Assembly (NCBI GenBank): GCA_942493045.1
Contig: OW818665.1
Coordinates: 372,001 to 436,000, forward strand
Reading direction: 5' to 3'
Length of the DNA stretch: 64,000 bases
Origin: Teretinema sp942493045
GTDB taxonomy: Bacteria > Spirochaetota > Spirochaetia > Treponematales > Treponemataceae
Below, in pieces: positions 42,247 through 51,085 of this stretch. The translations under genes were made by a program, and so were the position numbers. Position 1 is the stretch's first letter; the number at the start of each line of letters is the position of its first letter. The notes under the pieces were generated by a model, which saw nothing but the letters and a program-made list of their open reading frames with translations, did not search any database and was not told the DNA's origin.

Positions 42247-42792
42247 ATGGATTTTATGGAATTAGCACACAAGCGGCGCAGTGTACGCTCCTATGCGGAC
42301 CGGCCGGTTGAACGGGAAAAACTTGAACAATTGGCCGAAGCGGTGCGGCTTGCTCCCTCCGCTACGAATACTCAACCCTGGCACCTAATTATTGTGGATG
42401 AGAAGGAGCTTAAGAACGCTGTGGCTGAGGCCACCTGTACTCCGCCGGTTCCGCTAAACCGTTTTGCCGCCGGGGCGCCGGTGTGCGCGGTATTGGTAAT
42501 CGAGGAGCAGGACACCTTGCATAGAGTGGGAGCGCTGTTGCAAGGCCGTACCTTTCCGTTGATCGATATTGGAATTGCCGCAGTTCAGCTCTGTTTACGG
42601 GCTACGGAGCTCGGTCTGGGGACTTGTATGCTGGGCTGGTTTAATGAACGGCGTATCAAAAAACTACTTGGCATTCCTCGCCGGAAGCGAATCGGACTGG
42701 TAATTACTGTCGGCTATCCGGCTAATGACCTGCCCCCGAAAGAGAAAAACCGCAAGAGTCTGGAGGAGATACGCAGTTACAACCGCTATTAA
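42247..42792 (+). CDS. Nitroreductase family flavoprotein
   Basis: 181 residues, FMN-binding. HKRRSVRSYADRPVEREKLEQL and APSATNTQPWHLIIV are family signatures; LGLGTCMLGWF and the C-terminal GYPANDLPPKEKNRKS follow. GAGGAG precedes the ATG. Physiological substrate unknown. Confidence 0.9.
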   Translation: MDFMELAHKRRSVRSYADRPVEREKLEQLAEAVRLAPSATNTQPWHLIIVDEKELKNAVAEATCTPPVPLNRFAAGAPVCAVLVIEEQDTLHRVGALLQGRTFPLIDIGIAAVQLCLRATELGLGTCMLGWFNERRIKKLLGIPRRKRIGLVITVGYPANDLPPKEKNRKSLEEIRSYNRY

Positions 42793-42848
42793 AAAGTCGT
42801 ACCTGCAGTTGGTAACGTTTCAGAAACACAGCCTGCTTTGAGTTCAGC

Positions 42849-44552
42849 TTAAAAACCCTCTTTAATCCAACTTAGCACCGCGCCGGCGGTGAATCTCGGG
42901 TCCCAGTTTTGCTGGTTTTGGCTGCGGCAAGCGTCAATAAATGCTTCGATTGTCTCAGTTTCACCAATATACTGCATATAGGTTGCAATACTGCGTTGCG
43001 GGAAGGGAAAACTGGCGCTGGAAAAATTGGAATTGTCCTGGGTCATGATTTTCCATGTTTCCAGGGATATGGTATCATCCACCATTCGAAAGGCCGTTGC
43101 CTGGGACGCGGAATAATAGGTATTGTCGTATAAATTTACCGCAGCCAGTTCATTGGTGTTATCAACCTGAAATACAAATAACTGGTTGTTTGGTTCCTGA
43201 ACAAAATTTTGATACACTGATATGCCTTGGGATGGAGTTGCGGTTCTGTTTTCAGCGAGAAGCAACGCCGGAGCCATATTGCTATTGCCATGGGGGTTCA
43301 GGTTGTAAAAAATATTCTTTTCGATTTTTACCGCCCGCGTTCCGCCTTCAAGCCGGATTCCATAGATATGGGTAACTGACGGATTACTGAAGTGGAGCAA
43401 GTAGTTTGCGCTGATTGTGCCGCCATCCCAGCCGACCGCGTCGATAGCCCAACCGAGTGTTCGTCCGGTAGGCTGCGACCGGCCTATTTCGGTAAGCACG
43501 TTCCCTTCTATCAGAATATTTCTGAACCGGTATTCACCCACGGTGTTTCCGCCGAGCCCGATACCGATTTCTCCGTCCAGATAAAGGTTGTCCCGGATAG
43601 TGATGTTTGTGGAGCTGGCCACTCCGCTGTTGGCGGTAAATTTGTTGCCCATGCTGGAAGCGCGCGAAAAAATATTGCCCGTAAAGACCACATTGTGGCA
43701 GTCTTCAAAATAGGTGTTGTGGTTGAACATGGTGGCGGTTCCGGGTTCTAAGGGAGCCTGACTAAACCAACCATTATGGTCAAAAATGTTCTCTTCCAGG
43801 ACCAGACCGTTTGCGTTACCGGAGTACAAACCCTGGGAGTGGCCTTCACCGTTGGAATAATTATCCGATATCACGCAGCGGCGGATAGTGATATCTTCGA
43901 CACTGCCCCCGTCGTAACCTTGAAATACATTTCCGGCGAAGAAACGAAACCTGCAGCCTTCGATTAAAACACTTCTGATTACGGTATTGGTAAGACCGGA
44001 AAAACCGCCTGACCCTTCAATAGTATAACCGGCTGTAGAGGGGTTTCGATTAACCGCGTGGAAGTCAATACCGGTAAGGACTGAAAATTCGGTGTTTGAC
44101 GGAATGGTCACAGCGTATTCAGCTTCGTTGAGCGGATTGATTTCCGGCATGCTGTTTTCCGTCCCATAGGCGCCAATCAGCGCTTTTTCAGTGATTGACC
44201 GTCCTGATATTAAAGTAAGGTTTTCCCGGAAAGTATCGCCTCTACGAAACAAGATCCAGTCTGGATAGCCGTCCCTGATCTGCGCAGACGCCGCCGAAAA
44301 AGTCGCGTAAGCCTGAACAGCGCCGGGATTAAAAGGGTCATGAATCTGATTTGGGGTATACACCTGTCCGGTTCCGTCATTTCCGTCATTGGCGACAAAA
44401 ACAATTCGACTGTCCGGAGAAGGACTAAACAAAGTCCAACCAGGCCCCCCGTCCAGGGCTGAACCATTTCCGGCTGTTAATTTACAGCCGAAAAAAAATA
44501 CTAATATTAGTGTTACAAAAGGTAATAGAGCCTGACTTTTATTGATTTTCAT
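42849..44552 (-). CDS. Right-handed parallel beta-helix lipoprotein
   Basis: 567 residues. A lipobox (FFGC, Cys about 23) predicts a lipid-anchored exported protein. The body repeats short strand-turn units with N-rich turns (TNVIRSVLIEGCRFRF, VEDITIRRCVISDN, LVLEENIFDHNG, VVFTGNIFSRAS), as in pectate-lyase-like beta helices. Such proteins bind or cleave polysaccharides. Catalytic residues cannot be assigned. GGGAGG lies upstream of the start. Confidence 0.8.
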   Translation of the reverse strand: MKINKSQALLPFVTLILVFFFGCKLTAGNGSALDGGPGWTLFSPSPDSRIVFVANDGNDGTGQVYTPNQIHDPFNPGAVQAYATFSAASAQIRDGYPDWILFRRGDTFRENLTLISGRSITEKALIGAYGTENSMPEINPLNEAEYAVTIPSNTEFSVLTGIDFHAVNRNPSTAGYTIEGSGGFSGLTNTVIRSVLIEGCRFRFFAGNVFQGYDGGSVEDITIRRCVISDNYSNGEGHSQGLYSGNANGLVLEENIFDHNGWFSQAPLEPGTATMFNHNTYFEDCHNVVFTGNIFSRASSMGNKFTANSGVASSTNITIRDNLYLDGEIGIGLGGNTVGEYRFRNILIEGNVLTEIGRSQPTGRTLGWAIDAVGWDGGTISANYLLHFSNPSVTHIYGIRLEGGTRAVKIEKNIFYNLNPHGNSNMAPALLLAENRTATPSQGISVYQNFVQEPNNQLFVFQVDNTNELAAVNLYDNTYYSASQATAFRMVDDTISLETWKIMTQDNSNFSSASFPFPQRSIATYMQYIGETETIEAFIDACRSQNQQNWDPRFTAGAVLSWIKEGF

Positions 44553-44636
44553 AAATACCTCCCAAGGCCATCCTTAACTATAGCTTATCATAAAGTGTAT
44601 TGCTTATCGATGCGAAACTATGTTATGTAAAAAAAA

Positions 44637-44954
44637 TTAAGCCTTTATTCCTAACAGCGCGCAGAACTCCTTATCGCCTGGAATATTTTTATTCTTCAGA
44701 AAATTGGTGATAAGGTTATCGGCTCCGCTTTTCAATGAGAATATTTTTTCATCATTGTTTCCGCTGGAGACAACGAGCTCCGCTTCTATCAGAATCAGTA
44801 AATGCGGGTTCAGTTCAGAGGATGACAGGTCTAATTCTTTTTCCAGGATCGCGCCGCTGCGCGGTCCGCATGACAGAATGCGTACTGTTTTAACCCGAAT
44901 CTCATCAGAAAGGGCCGCTACCAGTTTTGTTCCGTAATGGAAATCTGTGATCAT
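44637..44954 (-). CDS. ArsR-like winged-helix regulator
   Basis: 105 residues from the ATG at 44954, which has GGGAGG 6 nt upstream; a start at 44999 would add 15 residues without a ribosome-binding site. The region YGTKLVAALSDEIRVKTVRIL ... SSSELNPHLLILIEAELVVSS (in parts) follows the ArsR winged-helix pattern. No metal-binding Cys pair is visible, so the ligand is unknown. Confidence 0.6.
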   Translation of the reverse strand: MITDFHYGTKLVAALSDEIRVKTVRILSCGPRSGAILEKELDLSSSELNPHLLILIEAELVVSSGNNDEKIFSLKSGADNLITNFLKNKNIPGDKEFCALLGIKA

Positions 44955-45044
44955 TGTTGCCTCCCTATTCAAATTAGGTGGAAAGGTTTGCCCGGTCAAT
45001 TAGTTTTATGTGAAAAACAGGTTAAAAAGTGAAAAACAAAAAAA

Positions 45045-45074
45045 GACCGTCCGACGGAATCCCGTCAGACGGTC
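45045..45074 (-). terminator. Terminator of yjfB
   Basis: Stem GACCGTC...GACGGTC with an inner GACGG/CCGTC; on the minus strand it is followed by a T7 run. Confidence 0.88.
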
Positions 45075-45104
45075 CTGGCTTGGAGTGACAAACAATTCCG
45101 GCGT

Positions 45105-45290
45105 TCAGGCCTGAATGTTCACCAAGTTGCCAAGGGCGCTATCACTGATTACAGCGCTGCTTTCCATCATTTTCTGGAGAGCCGCTCCCTGATCCTTCGC
45201 CCCGTCGAGGGCCATTTTCTGAACCTGCACGGCGGCCTCTTGCTTAACGCCGAGCTGGCTCATGGTTGTAGAAAGACTAGTAATGTCCAT
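45105..45290 (-). CDS. yjfB: YjfB family putative motility protein
   Basis: 61 residues. MDITSLSTTMSQLGVKQEA and LQKMMESS are characteristic of the YjfB_motility family, found next to flagellar or chemotaxis genes. No signal or membrane segment. Monocistronic: own promoter and terminator. Biochemical role unknown. Confidence 0.8.
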   Translation of the reverse strand: MDITSLSTTMSQLGVKQEAAVQVQKMALDGAKDQGAALQKMMESSAVISDSALGNLVNIQA

Positions 45291-45296
45291 ATCTCT

Positions 45297-45325
45297 AGTA
45301 TAAGCAATATCGCTTAAAATGCCAA
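45297..45325 (-). promoter_or_regulatory. Promoter predicting a leaderless yjfB mRNA
   Basis: Minus strand: TTGGCA (complement of 45320-45325), 17-bp spacer, TATACT (complement of 45297-45302), then 6 nt (AGAGAT) to the ATG at 45290. Predicted +1 is the start codon. Confidence 0.65.
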
Positions 45326-45340
45326 TTTTTAATCACTTTT

Positions 45341-46135
45341 TTACACATGCAGCAGCATTTGATCGTTAGCCAGTTCTTTTTTCTTGATATCCCGGAAGCG
45401 GTGAACGACATCATCGATGGAAAGGCGCTTTTTTTCCTCCGAACCGATATCCAGCACGATCTCCCCGGCATCCATCATCAGCAGGCGGTTGCCGAACTGC
45501 AGGGCATGGGACATGTTATGGGTAATCATCATAACGGTCAGGCCGTAGCGCTCGGCGAAGGTGCGGGTCAGGTTCATCACAATTTCGGCGTTGCGGGGGT
45601 CCAGGGCAGCCGTATGTTCGTCCAGCAGCAACAGCGAGGGTTTGGAGAGTACCGCCATCAGCAGGGTTAGGGCCTGGCGCTGGCCGCCGGAGAATTGGTT
45701 GACATTGTCCGTGAGCCGGTTTTCCAGGCCCATATCCAGCTCGCGCAGTCGTTCCCGGAAGTATTCTTTCAATTTATGATTCAGGCTGATTTTTAGGCCT
45801 TTGTAGCCCTTCTTATGGCAGATTACCATATTGTCCTGCAAAGTCATGGTTCCCGCGGTACCGAGCAGAGGATTTTGGAAGATGCGGCCGATATAATGGG
45901 AGCGGCGGTATTCCGGCGAGCGGGTGATATCCATATCCCCGAGCAGGATGCGTCCGGAGGTCGGCATAATGGTGCCGGCGATGATATTGTACAAGGTGGT
46001 TTTACCGGCGCCGTTTGAACCGATAACGGTCACGAAGTCTTTTTCACGGATATTCAGAGATACTTCGCGCAGGGCCTTATTCTCGTCGGGGGTGCCGCTG
46101 TTAAAGGTCACGCTGACCTGATCAATTTTCATCAT
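45341..46135 (-). CDS. ABC transporter ATP-binding protein (TrpZ-like)
   Basis: 264 residues. Walker A IGSNGAGKTTL (about 36-46), signature FSGGQRQALTLL (about 155), Walker B PSLLLLDEHTAAL (about 168; His where Pro is usual), and the switch His in MMITHNM. The start at 46135 overlaps the permease stop (ATGA) and has GGAGG 8 nt upstream. It powers the adjacent permease and binding protein. Note: the family (TrpXYZ) is annotated for tryptophan/tyrosine uptake; not proven here. Confidence 0.88.
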   Translation of the reverse strand: MMKIDQVSVTFNSGTPDENKALREVSLNIREKDFVTVIGSNGAGKTTLYNIIAGTIMPTSGRILLGDMDITRSPEYRRSHYIGRIFQNPLLGTAGTMTLQDNMVICHKKGYKGLKISLNHKLKEYFRERLRELDMGLENRLTDNVNQFSGGQRQALTLLMAVLSKPSLLLLDEHTAALDPRNAEIVMNLTRTFAERYGLTVMMITHNMSHALQFGNRLLMMDAGEIVLDIGSEEKKRLSIDDVVHRFRDIKKKELANDQMLLHV

Positions 46136-47031
46136 CCGGCTTTCCTCCATTTGAACAGTTGTCCGTTACCGTATTTGGAAATAACCAGACAGAGGATGAT
46201 CAGGGCGCCGGTGATCAGGCGCAGGTCATTCGGGGTGAGGTAGATGTATCCGCCGTAACGCCGGCCCAGGTACATGATGGCCCGGTACAGGATGGAGCCG
46301 AGAATAACCCGGAAGGTTAAAACGCCGATACGGTTGGACTTCCACAGGAATTCACCGATCATCACCGAGGCTAGTCCTGCGACAACGGTGCCGGTGCCGG
46401 AGTTGACATCGGCAAAGCCCTGGTACATGCAGGCCAGGGCCCCGGCGATACCGACCAGGCCATTGGCCAGACTGATGCCGGCCAGCTTGATGATTTCGGG
46501 ATTCATACCCTGGGAGGTGATCATCTGGGGGTTGGAGCCGAGTGCACCTACGGAAATGCCGAAATCAGTGTGAAAAAACAGGTTGATCAGTATCAGGATG
46601 ACTGCAACGGCCGCCACCAGAAACAGCAGGATAGCCAGATCGGCCGGGATGAACCCTTCGACGGCCGCGGAGATCTGCTTGAAAAGGGTGTCGACCTTTA
46701 ACAGCGATACATTGGCGCGGTTGGAAAGAATGCGCAGATTGATGGAGTAGAGCATCGTCATGGTCAGAATACCGGCCAGCAGGCCCGGTATCTTCAGTTT
46801 TGAGTGGATGATCGCGGTAACCGCTCCGGCGGCCGCTCCGCTGAGAAAGGCCAGAACTATGGCCAGAAAGGGATTCATCCCGGCAATGAGGGCAACAGTC
46901 ATCACTGCCGTTCCCAGCGGGAAGGAACCGTCTACGGTCATGTCCGCGAAATCCAGCACCCGGAAGGTGATAAAAACAGCGAGGGCCATGATACCGTATA
47001 TCAGGCCCTCGAGAAGTATTCCCTGTATCAT
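46132..47031 (-). CDS. ABC transporter permease (TrpY-like, BPD_transp_2 fold)
   Basis: 299 residues with eight or nine hydrophobic segments. VDGSFPLGTAV and LANGLVGIAGALACMYQGFADVNSG (in part) are characteristic of permeases that partner ABC_sub_bind proteins. Located between its binding protein and ATPase genes in one operon. Confidence 0.87.
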   Translation of the reverse strand: MIQGILLEGLIYGIMALAVFITFRVLDFADMTVDGSFPLGTAVMTVALIAGMNPFLAIVLAFLSGAAAGAVTAIIHSKLKIPGLLAGILTMTMLYSINLRILSNRANVSLLKVDTLFKQISAAVEGFIPADLAILLFLVAAVAVILILINLFFHTDFGISVGALGSNPQMITSQGMNPEIIKLAGISLANGLVGIAGALACMYQGFADVNSGTGTVVAGLASVMIGEFLWKSNRIGVLTFRVILGSILYRAIMYLGRRYGGYIYLTPNDLRLITGALIILCLVISKYGNGQLFKWRKAG

Positions 47032-47053
47032 GACAGGGAGTATAGCGGTAATC

Positions 47054-48049
47054 TTACTTGATGGTCAATTTACCGTTTTCGAAGATTTTGCCGGCCGTAG
47101 CTAAAATATCCGCGGGAATGGTGATTCCCAGGGCTTTGGCGACGTCGAGGTCAATCAGGAAGTCGGTTTCGGAAGGGTCGGTCAGGAACTTGACCGGGAT
47201 GTCAGCTGGTTTTTTTCCGGCCAGTACATCCGCCAGCAGCACGCCGGTGGCCCGTCCGGCCTTGTAGTAGTCAAAACCGCTGGCCAGCAGACAGCCGCCT
47301 TCCTGGGCGCTGGTGGTGTCGGAGGAGAATATCGGCTTCTTGTTGGCCTGGGCAACGGCGATCAGGGCCGGCAGGGCCGAGAAAACAGTGTTATCGGTGG
47401 TCAGGTAGATGCCGTCTACGCGGCGCATGATGGTTTCGGCGGCCTGTTTGACTTCGGCGGAGGTGTTGATGGACTGGGCGAGCAGTGTGATGCCGAGCTT
47501 CGCGCAGGCTGCTTCTACCTCGGCCTTGGAGGAGGCCGAATTGGCTTCGGAGCTGGTGTAGATATAGCCGAGGGTCTTGATCGGGGTAATGCTGTTAAAG
47601 AGTGTCAGGTGGGCGAGAATGTCGGTGCGGTCGGAAAGACCGGTGACGTTACCGCTGCCCTTATCCAGAGTTTCTACCAGTCCCGCTCCGACCGGGTCGG
47701 TGATAACCGAGAAGATAACCGGAATATCCTTGATGGTATTGGCGGCGGCCACAGCGGTCGGCGTGGCAATGGCTACAACAGCCGAGACCTTGTCGGTTTT
47801 GAACTTGTTGGCGATCTGGGTGGCGGTGTTGACGTCGCCATTGGCGTTCTGCAGGTCGTACTCGGCGGTGATGCCGCGCGCGGCCAGTTCATCCTGGATA
47901 CCCTGTTCGACAGCGTCCAGGGCCGGATGAGCGACTATCTTGCTGATGCCGATTTTGTAGGTACCGGCCGCGGTTTTTTTAGCGGCGCAGCCACTGGCGA
48001 TCAGGGTGAGCGCGGCCAGGGCGCACAGCAGGGTAAGTGTCTTTTTCAT
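47054..48049 (-). CDS. ABC transporter substrate-binding lipoprotein (TrpX-like)
   Basis: 331 residues. Lipobox LIASGC (Cys about 21) gives a membrane-anchored periplasmic receptor. The fold is the ABC_sub_bind family (KIGISKIVAHPALDAVEQGI; IKDIPVIFSVITDPVGAGLV; DRTDILAHLTLFNSITPIKT). Family knowledge points to aromatic amino acids. The ATG at 48049 has GGAG upstream. First gene of the operon. Confidence 0.87.
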   Translation of the reverse strand: MKKTLTLLCALAALTLIASGCAAKKTAAGTYKIGISKIVAHPALDAVEQGIQDELAARGITAEYDLQNANGDVNTATQIANKFKTDKVSAVVAIATPTAVAAANTIKDIPVIFSVITDPVGAGLVETLDKGSGNVTGLSDRTDILAHLTLFNSITPIKTLGYIYTSSEANSASSKAEVEAACAKLGITLLAQSINTSAEVKQAAETIMRRVDGIYLTTDNTVFSALPALIAVAQANKKPIFSSDTTSAQEGGCLLASGFDYYKAGRATGVLLADVLAGKKPADIPVKFLTDPSETDFLIDLDVAKALGITIPADILATAGKIFENGKLTIK

Positions 48050-48118
48050 TTGAAAATCTCCTCTTTTGAAACCCGCGCGGAGCATCCGGCAGGTGTTTCT
48101 ATTTGTAGTAACAAGCAT

Positions 48119-48147
48119 ACTATAGACTCAGGCAATAAAATGGTCAA
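48119..48147 (-). promoter_or_regulatory. Promoter of the TrpXYZ-like operon
   Basis: Minus strand: TTGACC (complement of 48142-48147), 17-bp spacer, TATAGT (complement of 48119-48124). The leader is about 63 nt and carries a Shine-Dalgarno. An inverted repeat TAGTA-N7-TACTA at 48106-48122 overlaps the -10 and start point and could be an operator. Confidence 0.7.
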
Positions 48148-48187
48148 GTGCAAGACGCGGAAAAAAGATATGAAAAGTTAAAAAAAA

Positions 48188-48217
48188 GGACGATGCCGCC
48201 GTTCTGGCGCATCGTCC
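48188..48217 (-). terminator. Terminator of tRNA-Leu
   Basis: Stem GGACGATG/CATCGTCC extended by CGCC/GGCG; T-run on the minus strand. Confidence 0.85.
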
Positions 48218-48231
48218 TTTTGCAGTGCCTT

Positions 48232-48317
48232 TGCCGGGAACCGGGCTTGAACCGGCACGGCCGTTGCCAGCCAAGGGATTTTAAGTCCCTGGTGTCTACC
48301 AATTCCACCATCCCGGC
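48232..48317 (-). tRNA. tRNA-Leu (anticodon TAA)
   Basis: Acceptor GCCGGGA pairs with TCCCGGC. Anticodon stem AGGGA/TCCCT with loop CTTAAAA gives TAA, which reads TTA. A long variable arm is present, as expected for a class II tRNA. The 3' CCA is not encoded. Confidence 0.93.
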
Positions 48318-48327
48318 ACTGTATGTT

Positions 48328-48356
48328 ATAGTATACAAAATAACGTACGAGGTCAA
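48328..48356 (-). promoter_or_regulatory. Promoter of tRNA-Leu, overlapping the tatD upstream region
   Basis: Minus strand: TTGACC (complement of 48351-48356), 17-bp spacer, TACTAT (complement of 48328-48333). The -35 is immediately before the tatD start codon (48359) and overlaps its GAGG ribosome-binding site. Confidence 0.7.
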
Positions 48357-48358
48357 TA

Positions 48359-49273
48359 ATGTTTACGGATACCCACTGTCATCTTTCATATCTTTCCGCC
48401 CGCGGCGCCGACACGAGAGCTTTGCTCACAGCCCTTAAGGAGGCCGGCACTCCCTTCATTATGGACGCCGGCACCAAAGCCGGCGATTTTCAGGGGCGGC
48501 TGGAAGAAATCGAGTCGCATGCCGATGGTGAGATTCCCTCTTTTGTGCATTTCGGCTGCGGTCTGTGGCCCGCTGTAAAAGCCATCCATGACCGCTTCGA
48601 TCAGATTATGCAGCTGGAAGCCGATGTAGAGGCCATGCTGAACCGCAGCGCTCAGATTCAAGCTGCCGGCGGCGAGAGCTACGCGGCCCTTGGAGAATGC
48701 GGTCTGGACCGGTTTTGGAACGGCGAGGCGGCCCGCTCCAGAATTGAAGCCGGTACTGCTCAAACCGATGACGGACCGGGTACGGTTGATACCGCCGGTG
48801 AGGAAGAACTGTTTGCTTTGCAGATTGAGCTGGCGGCTAAAAAAAATCTGCCGCTGATTATTCACAGCCGCGACGCTTTTCAGGCTACCTATGGCATACT
48901 GGAAAACGCCCAGTATCATCGCGGCGTGATTCACTGCTTTTCCTACGGCATAGCTGAAGCCCGGGCCTTTTTGGACCGGGATTGGTATATTTCTTTTCCG
49001 GGAACGATTACCTGGGGGAAGCGTGAAGCCGACCGCGACCGGATCGCCGCGCTGTTGCGTTACATTCCGGCGGAGCGGTTGCTGTTGGAAACTGACGCGC
49101 CCTATCTGGCCCCAGCTCCCTTCCGCGGTCAGCTGAATACGCCGCTGCTGATCGAGCATACCTACCGGGCCGCCGCGCAGATGCTGGGCCTGCCCGTGGA
49201 GGCTCTCGCGGAAAGCGTTCTCTCGAACGCCCGCCGCCTGTTCAGTGTTTCAGTTACAAGAGAGCCAGACTGA
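48359..49273 (+). CDS. tatD: TatD family metal-dependent deoxyribonuclease
   Basis: 304 residues. Amidohydrolase-fold metal ligands: TDTHCHL at the N-terminus, GECGLD, IHSRDAF, GVIHCFSYG and LLLETDAPYLAP. The N-terminal half has two short inserts compared with E. coli TatD. The 3' end overlaps the convergent TRAP gene by 20 bp. Confidence 0.93.
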   Translation: MFTDTHCHLSYLSARGADTRALLTALKEAGTPFIMDAGTKAGDFQGRLEEIESHADGEIPSFVHFGCGLWPAVKAIHDRFDQIMQLEADVEAMLNRSAQIQAAGGESYAALGECGLDRFWNGEAARSRIEAGTAQTDDGPGTVDTAGEEELFALQIELAAKKNLPLIIHSRDAFQATYGILENAQYHRGVIHCFSYGIAEARAFLDRDWYISFPGTITWGKREADRDRIAALLRYIPAERLLLETDAPYLAPAPFRGQLNTPLLIEHTYRAAAQMLGLPVEALAESVLSNARRLFSVSVTREPD

Positions 49274-51083
49274 AAAAGGGAATATAGGTTATCAGCATTA
49301 AAATTACAAACTGCACCAGCAGGAAGGGTAGAATACTGCGCACTATCTTCATGACCGGCTTTTCGAAGGTATAGCTGGCGATAAACAGATTCATGCCCAC
49401 CGGCGGCGTTAAAAAGCCCAAGGCCAGGTTGGTGAGGAAGATGACGCCGGTGTGCACCGGATGGATGCCGAAAGATTCGGCGACCGGAATGATCAGCGGC
49501 GAGACAACCAGGATGGCCGAGTACAGGTCCATCAGGCAGCCGACTACCAGCAGCAGCAGGTTAAGCAGCAGCAGGAACAGATATTTGGAGTGTACAAAGG
49601 TCACTACCAGGTCGGTGAGCAGGAAGGGAATTCCGGCGTCGATCAGGAAGTAGGCCAGGCCCTTGGCCGCGCCGATGATCACCAGAATTCCGCCGGCGAT
49701 CGGGATGCTTTTCAGGATAATATGAAAACCCTGGCGCAGCGTGAAATCGCGGCGGAAGAAAACTTCCAGCGCGAAGGCGTAGATAGCCGTAAAGGCCGCA
49801 GTCTCGATCAGCGAGAAAAAGCCTGAAAAATAGCCGACTACGATGCTGGCCGGCAACAGCAGCTCGGCCAGACCTTCCAGGACGGAGTGGGCCAGTTCCC
49901 TGATGGAAAAGCGGGTCCTCTGATGCGTGGTGTCCTTGATGATGCCCAGTACGATCATGGCCAGGCCCATCAGCATACCCGGTATTATCGCTCCCTTGAA
50001 CAGATCATAAATATCCACCGAAAAAATATTGGTAGTGCCGTAGATGATGATGGCCAGACTGGGCGGAAAGAGCAGTCCGATCGAACCGGAAGCGGTGATC
50101 AGCGATTCGGCGTTGGACTTGGAGTAGCCGCTGCCGGTGAGGATTACGGTGAGCAGGCCTCCCAGGGCCAGGATGGTGATACCGGAGGCGCCGGTAAAGG
50201 TGGTAAAAAAGGTGGCCACTACCACCGTGGCGATAACCGGTCCGCCGCGCAGCCAGCCGACCGAGTTTTTAACGATATCCAGGATGCGTTTTCCGGCGCT
50301 GCCCTCGGCCAGCAGAAATCCTGCCAGGGTGAACAGCGGAATCGCGGCGATGCTTTTGTCGGTTAAGATGCCGTAGGTTTCCAGCGGAATGACTTCGACA
50401 TAACCGCCGCCCTGGCTGAAGGCCACATAGGCTGTGCCCAGCAGTACGATGAACAGCGGTACGCCGAAAATGGCTGACACGATCAGTAAAATGATCAGTG
50501 GCCAGAACATAACAGCCGAAATCTGTATCCAAAGGTCGAAGGCCGGAGCGGCGAAAGCCAGAGACTCGACGCCGAACAGGGAGTAAAAAATATTACAGAT
50601 TGGGCCGGTACCGATCAGCAGGCCGGTCAGCATGCCGATGACGGCCGGGATCGGCGAGGAAGAGCGCTTGACCGTCAGGGCCAGCATTCCTAAAAACATC
50701 AGGGGTAGGGAGAAAAAGATGGCTACCAGCGGAATGCCCCACAGTTTTTCGCCCGGCGGGAAGGCCAGGAAGGACTCGGCGAATGAGGCCAGAAACAGGG
50801 CTGTCAGGATGGTGGTAGAAATCAGAGAGCGGAAGGGCTCAATCACTTTGAGGATTCTGTCCGGTAAAGAATCGCTGAGGGCCGAAAGGCTGAGCTGTTT
50901 ATTCTCGGCGGTTGTAATGATGCCGGCGATACAGGCAAACATAAAAACCAGATTAACCAGCACCTGGTCGGAGGATGGGACGGAGTAGTTGGGAATATTT
51001 CCCAGAGCGCGGAACAGCAGCGGAAAAACCGCCAGCAGGCTCAGCAGCAGCAGTGAAGCGAACCTGGCGCTTTTTTTTATCAT
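49254..51083 (-). CDS. Fused TRAP transporter small/large membrane subunit (DctQM type)
   Basis: 609 residues and about 16 hydrophobic segments. The first 160 residues correspond to a DctQ-like small subunit; the rest is the DctM domain (LFTLAGFLLAEGSAGKRILD; FTGASGITILALGG; SITASGSIGLLFPPSLAIII-type motif; GFLTPPVGMNLFIA). It uses an ion gradient to import a solute delivered by the upstream DctP-like protein. Arrangement matches the T. pallidum TatT-TatP-TatQM system (Tp0956-Tp0958). Confidence 0.9.
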   Translation of the reverse strand: MIKKSARFASLLLLSLLAVFPLLFRALGNIPNYSVPSSDQVLVNLVFMFACIAGIITTAENKQLSLSALSDSLPDRILKVIEPFRSLISTTILTALFLASFAESFLAFPPGEKLWGIPLVAIFFSLPLMFLGMLALTVKRSSSPIPAVIGMLTGLLIGTGPICNIFYSLFGVESLAFAAPAFDLWIQISAVMFWPLIILLIVSAIFGVPLFIVLLGTAYVAFSQGGGYVEVIPLETYGILTDKSIAAIPLFTLAGFLLAEGSAGKRILDIVKNSVGWLRGGPVIATVVVATFFTTFTGASGITILALGGLLTVILTGSGYSKSNAESLITASGSIGLLFPPSLAIIIYGTTNIFSVDIYDLFKGAIIPGMLMGLAMIVLGIIKDTTHQRTRFSIRELAHSVLEGLAELLLPASIVVGYFSGFFSLIETAAFTAIYAFALEVFFRRDFTLRQGFHIILKSIPIAGGILVIIGAAKGLAYFLIDAGIPFLLTDLVVTFVHSKYLFLLLLNLLLLVVGCLMDLYSAILVVSPLIIPVAESFGIHPVHTGVIFLTNLALGFLTPPVGMNLFIASYTFEKPVMKIVRSILPFLLVQFVILMLITYIPFFSLALL

Positions 51084-51085
51084 TA

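Noticed and set aside
48106..48122. TAGTA-N7-TACTA as a TrpR operator before the TrpX-like operon
   Set aside because: The half-sites point the opposite way from the E. coli TrpR half-site (GTACTAG inward), so the assignment to TrpR is not supported; kept only as a generic candidate operator.
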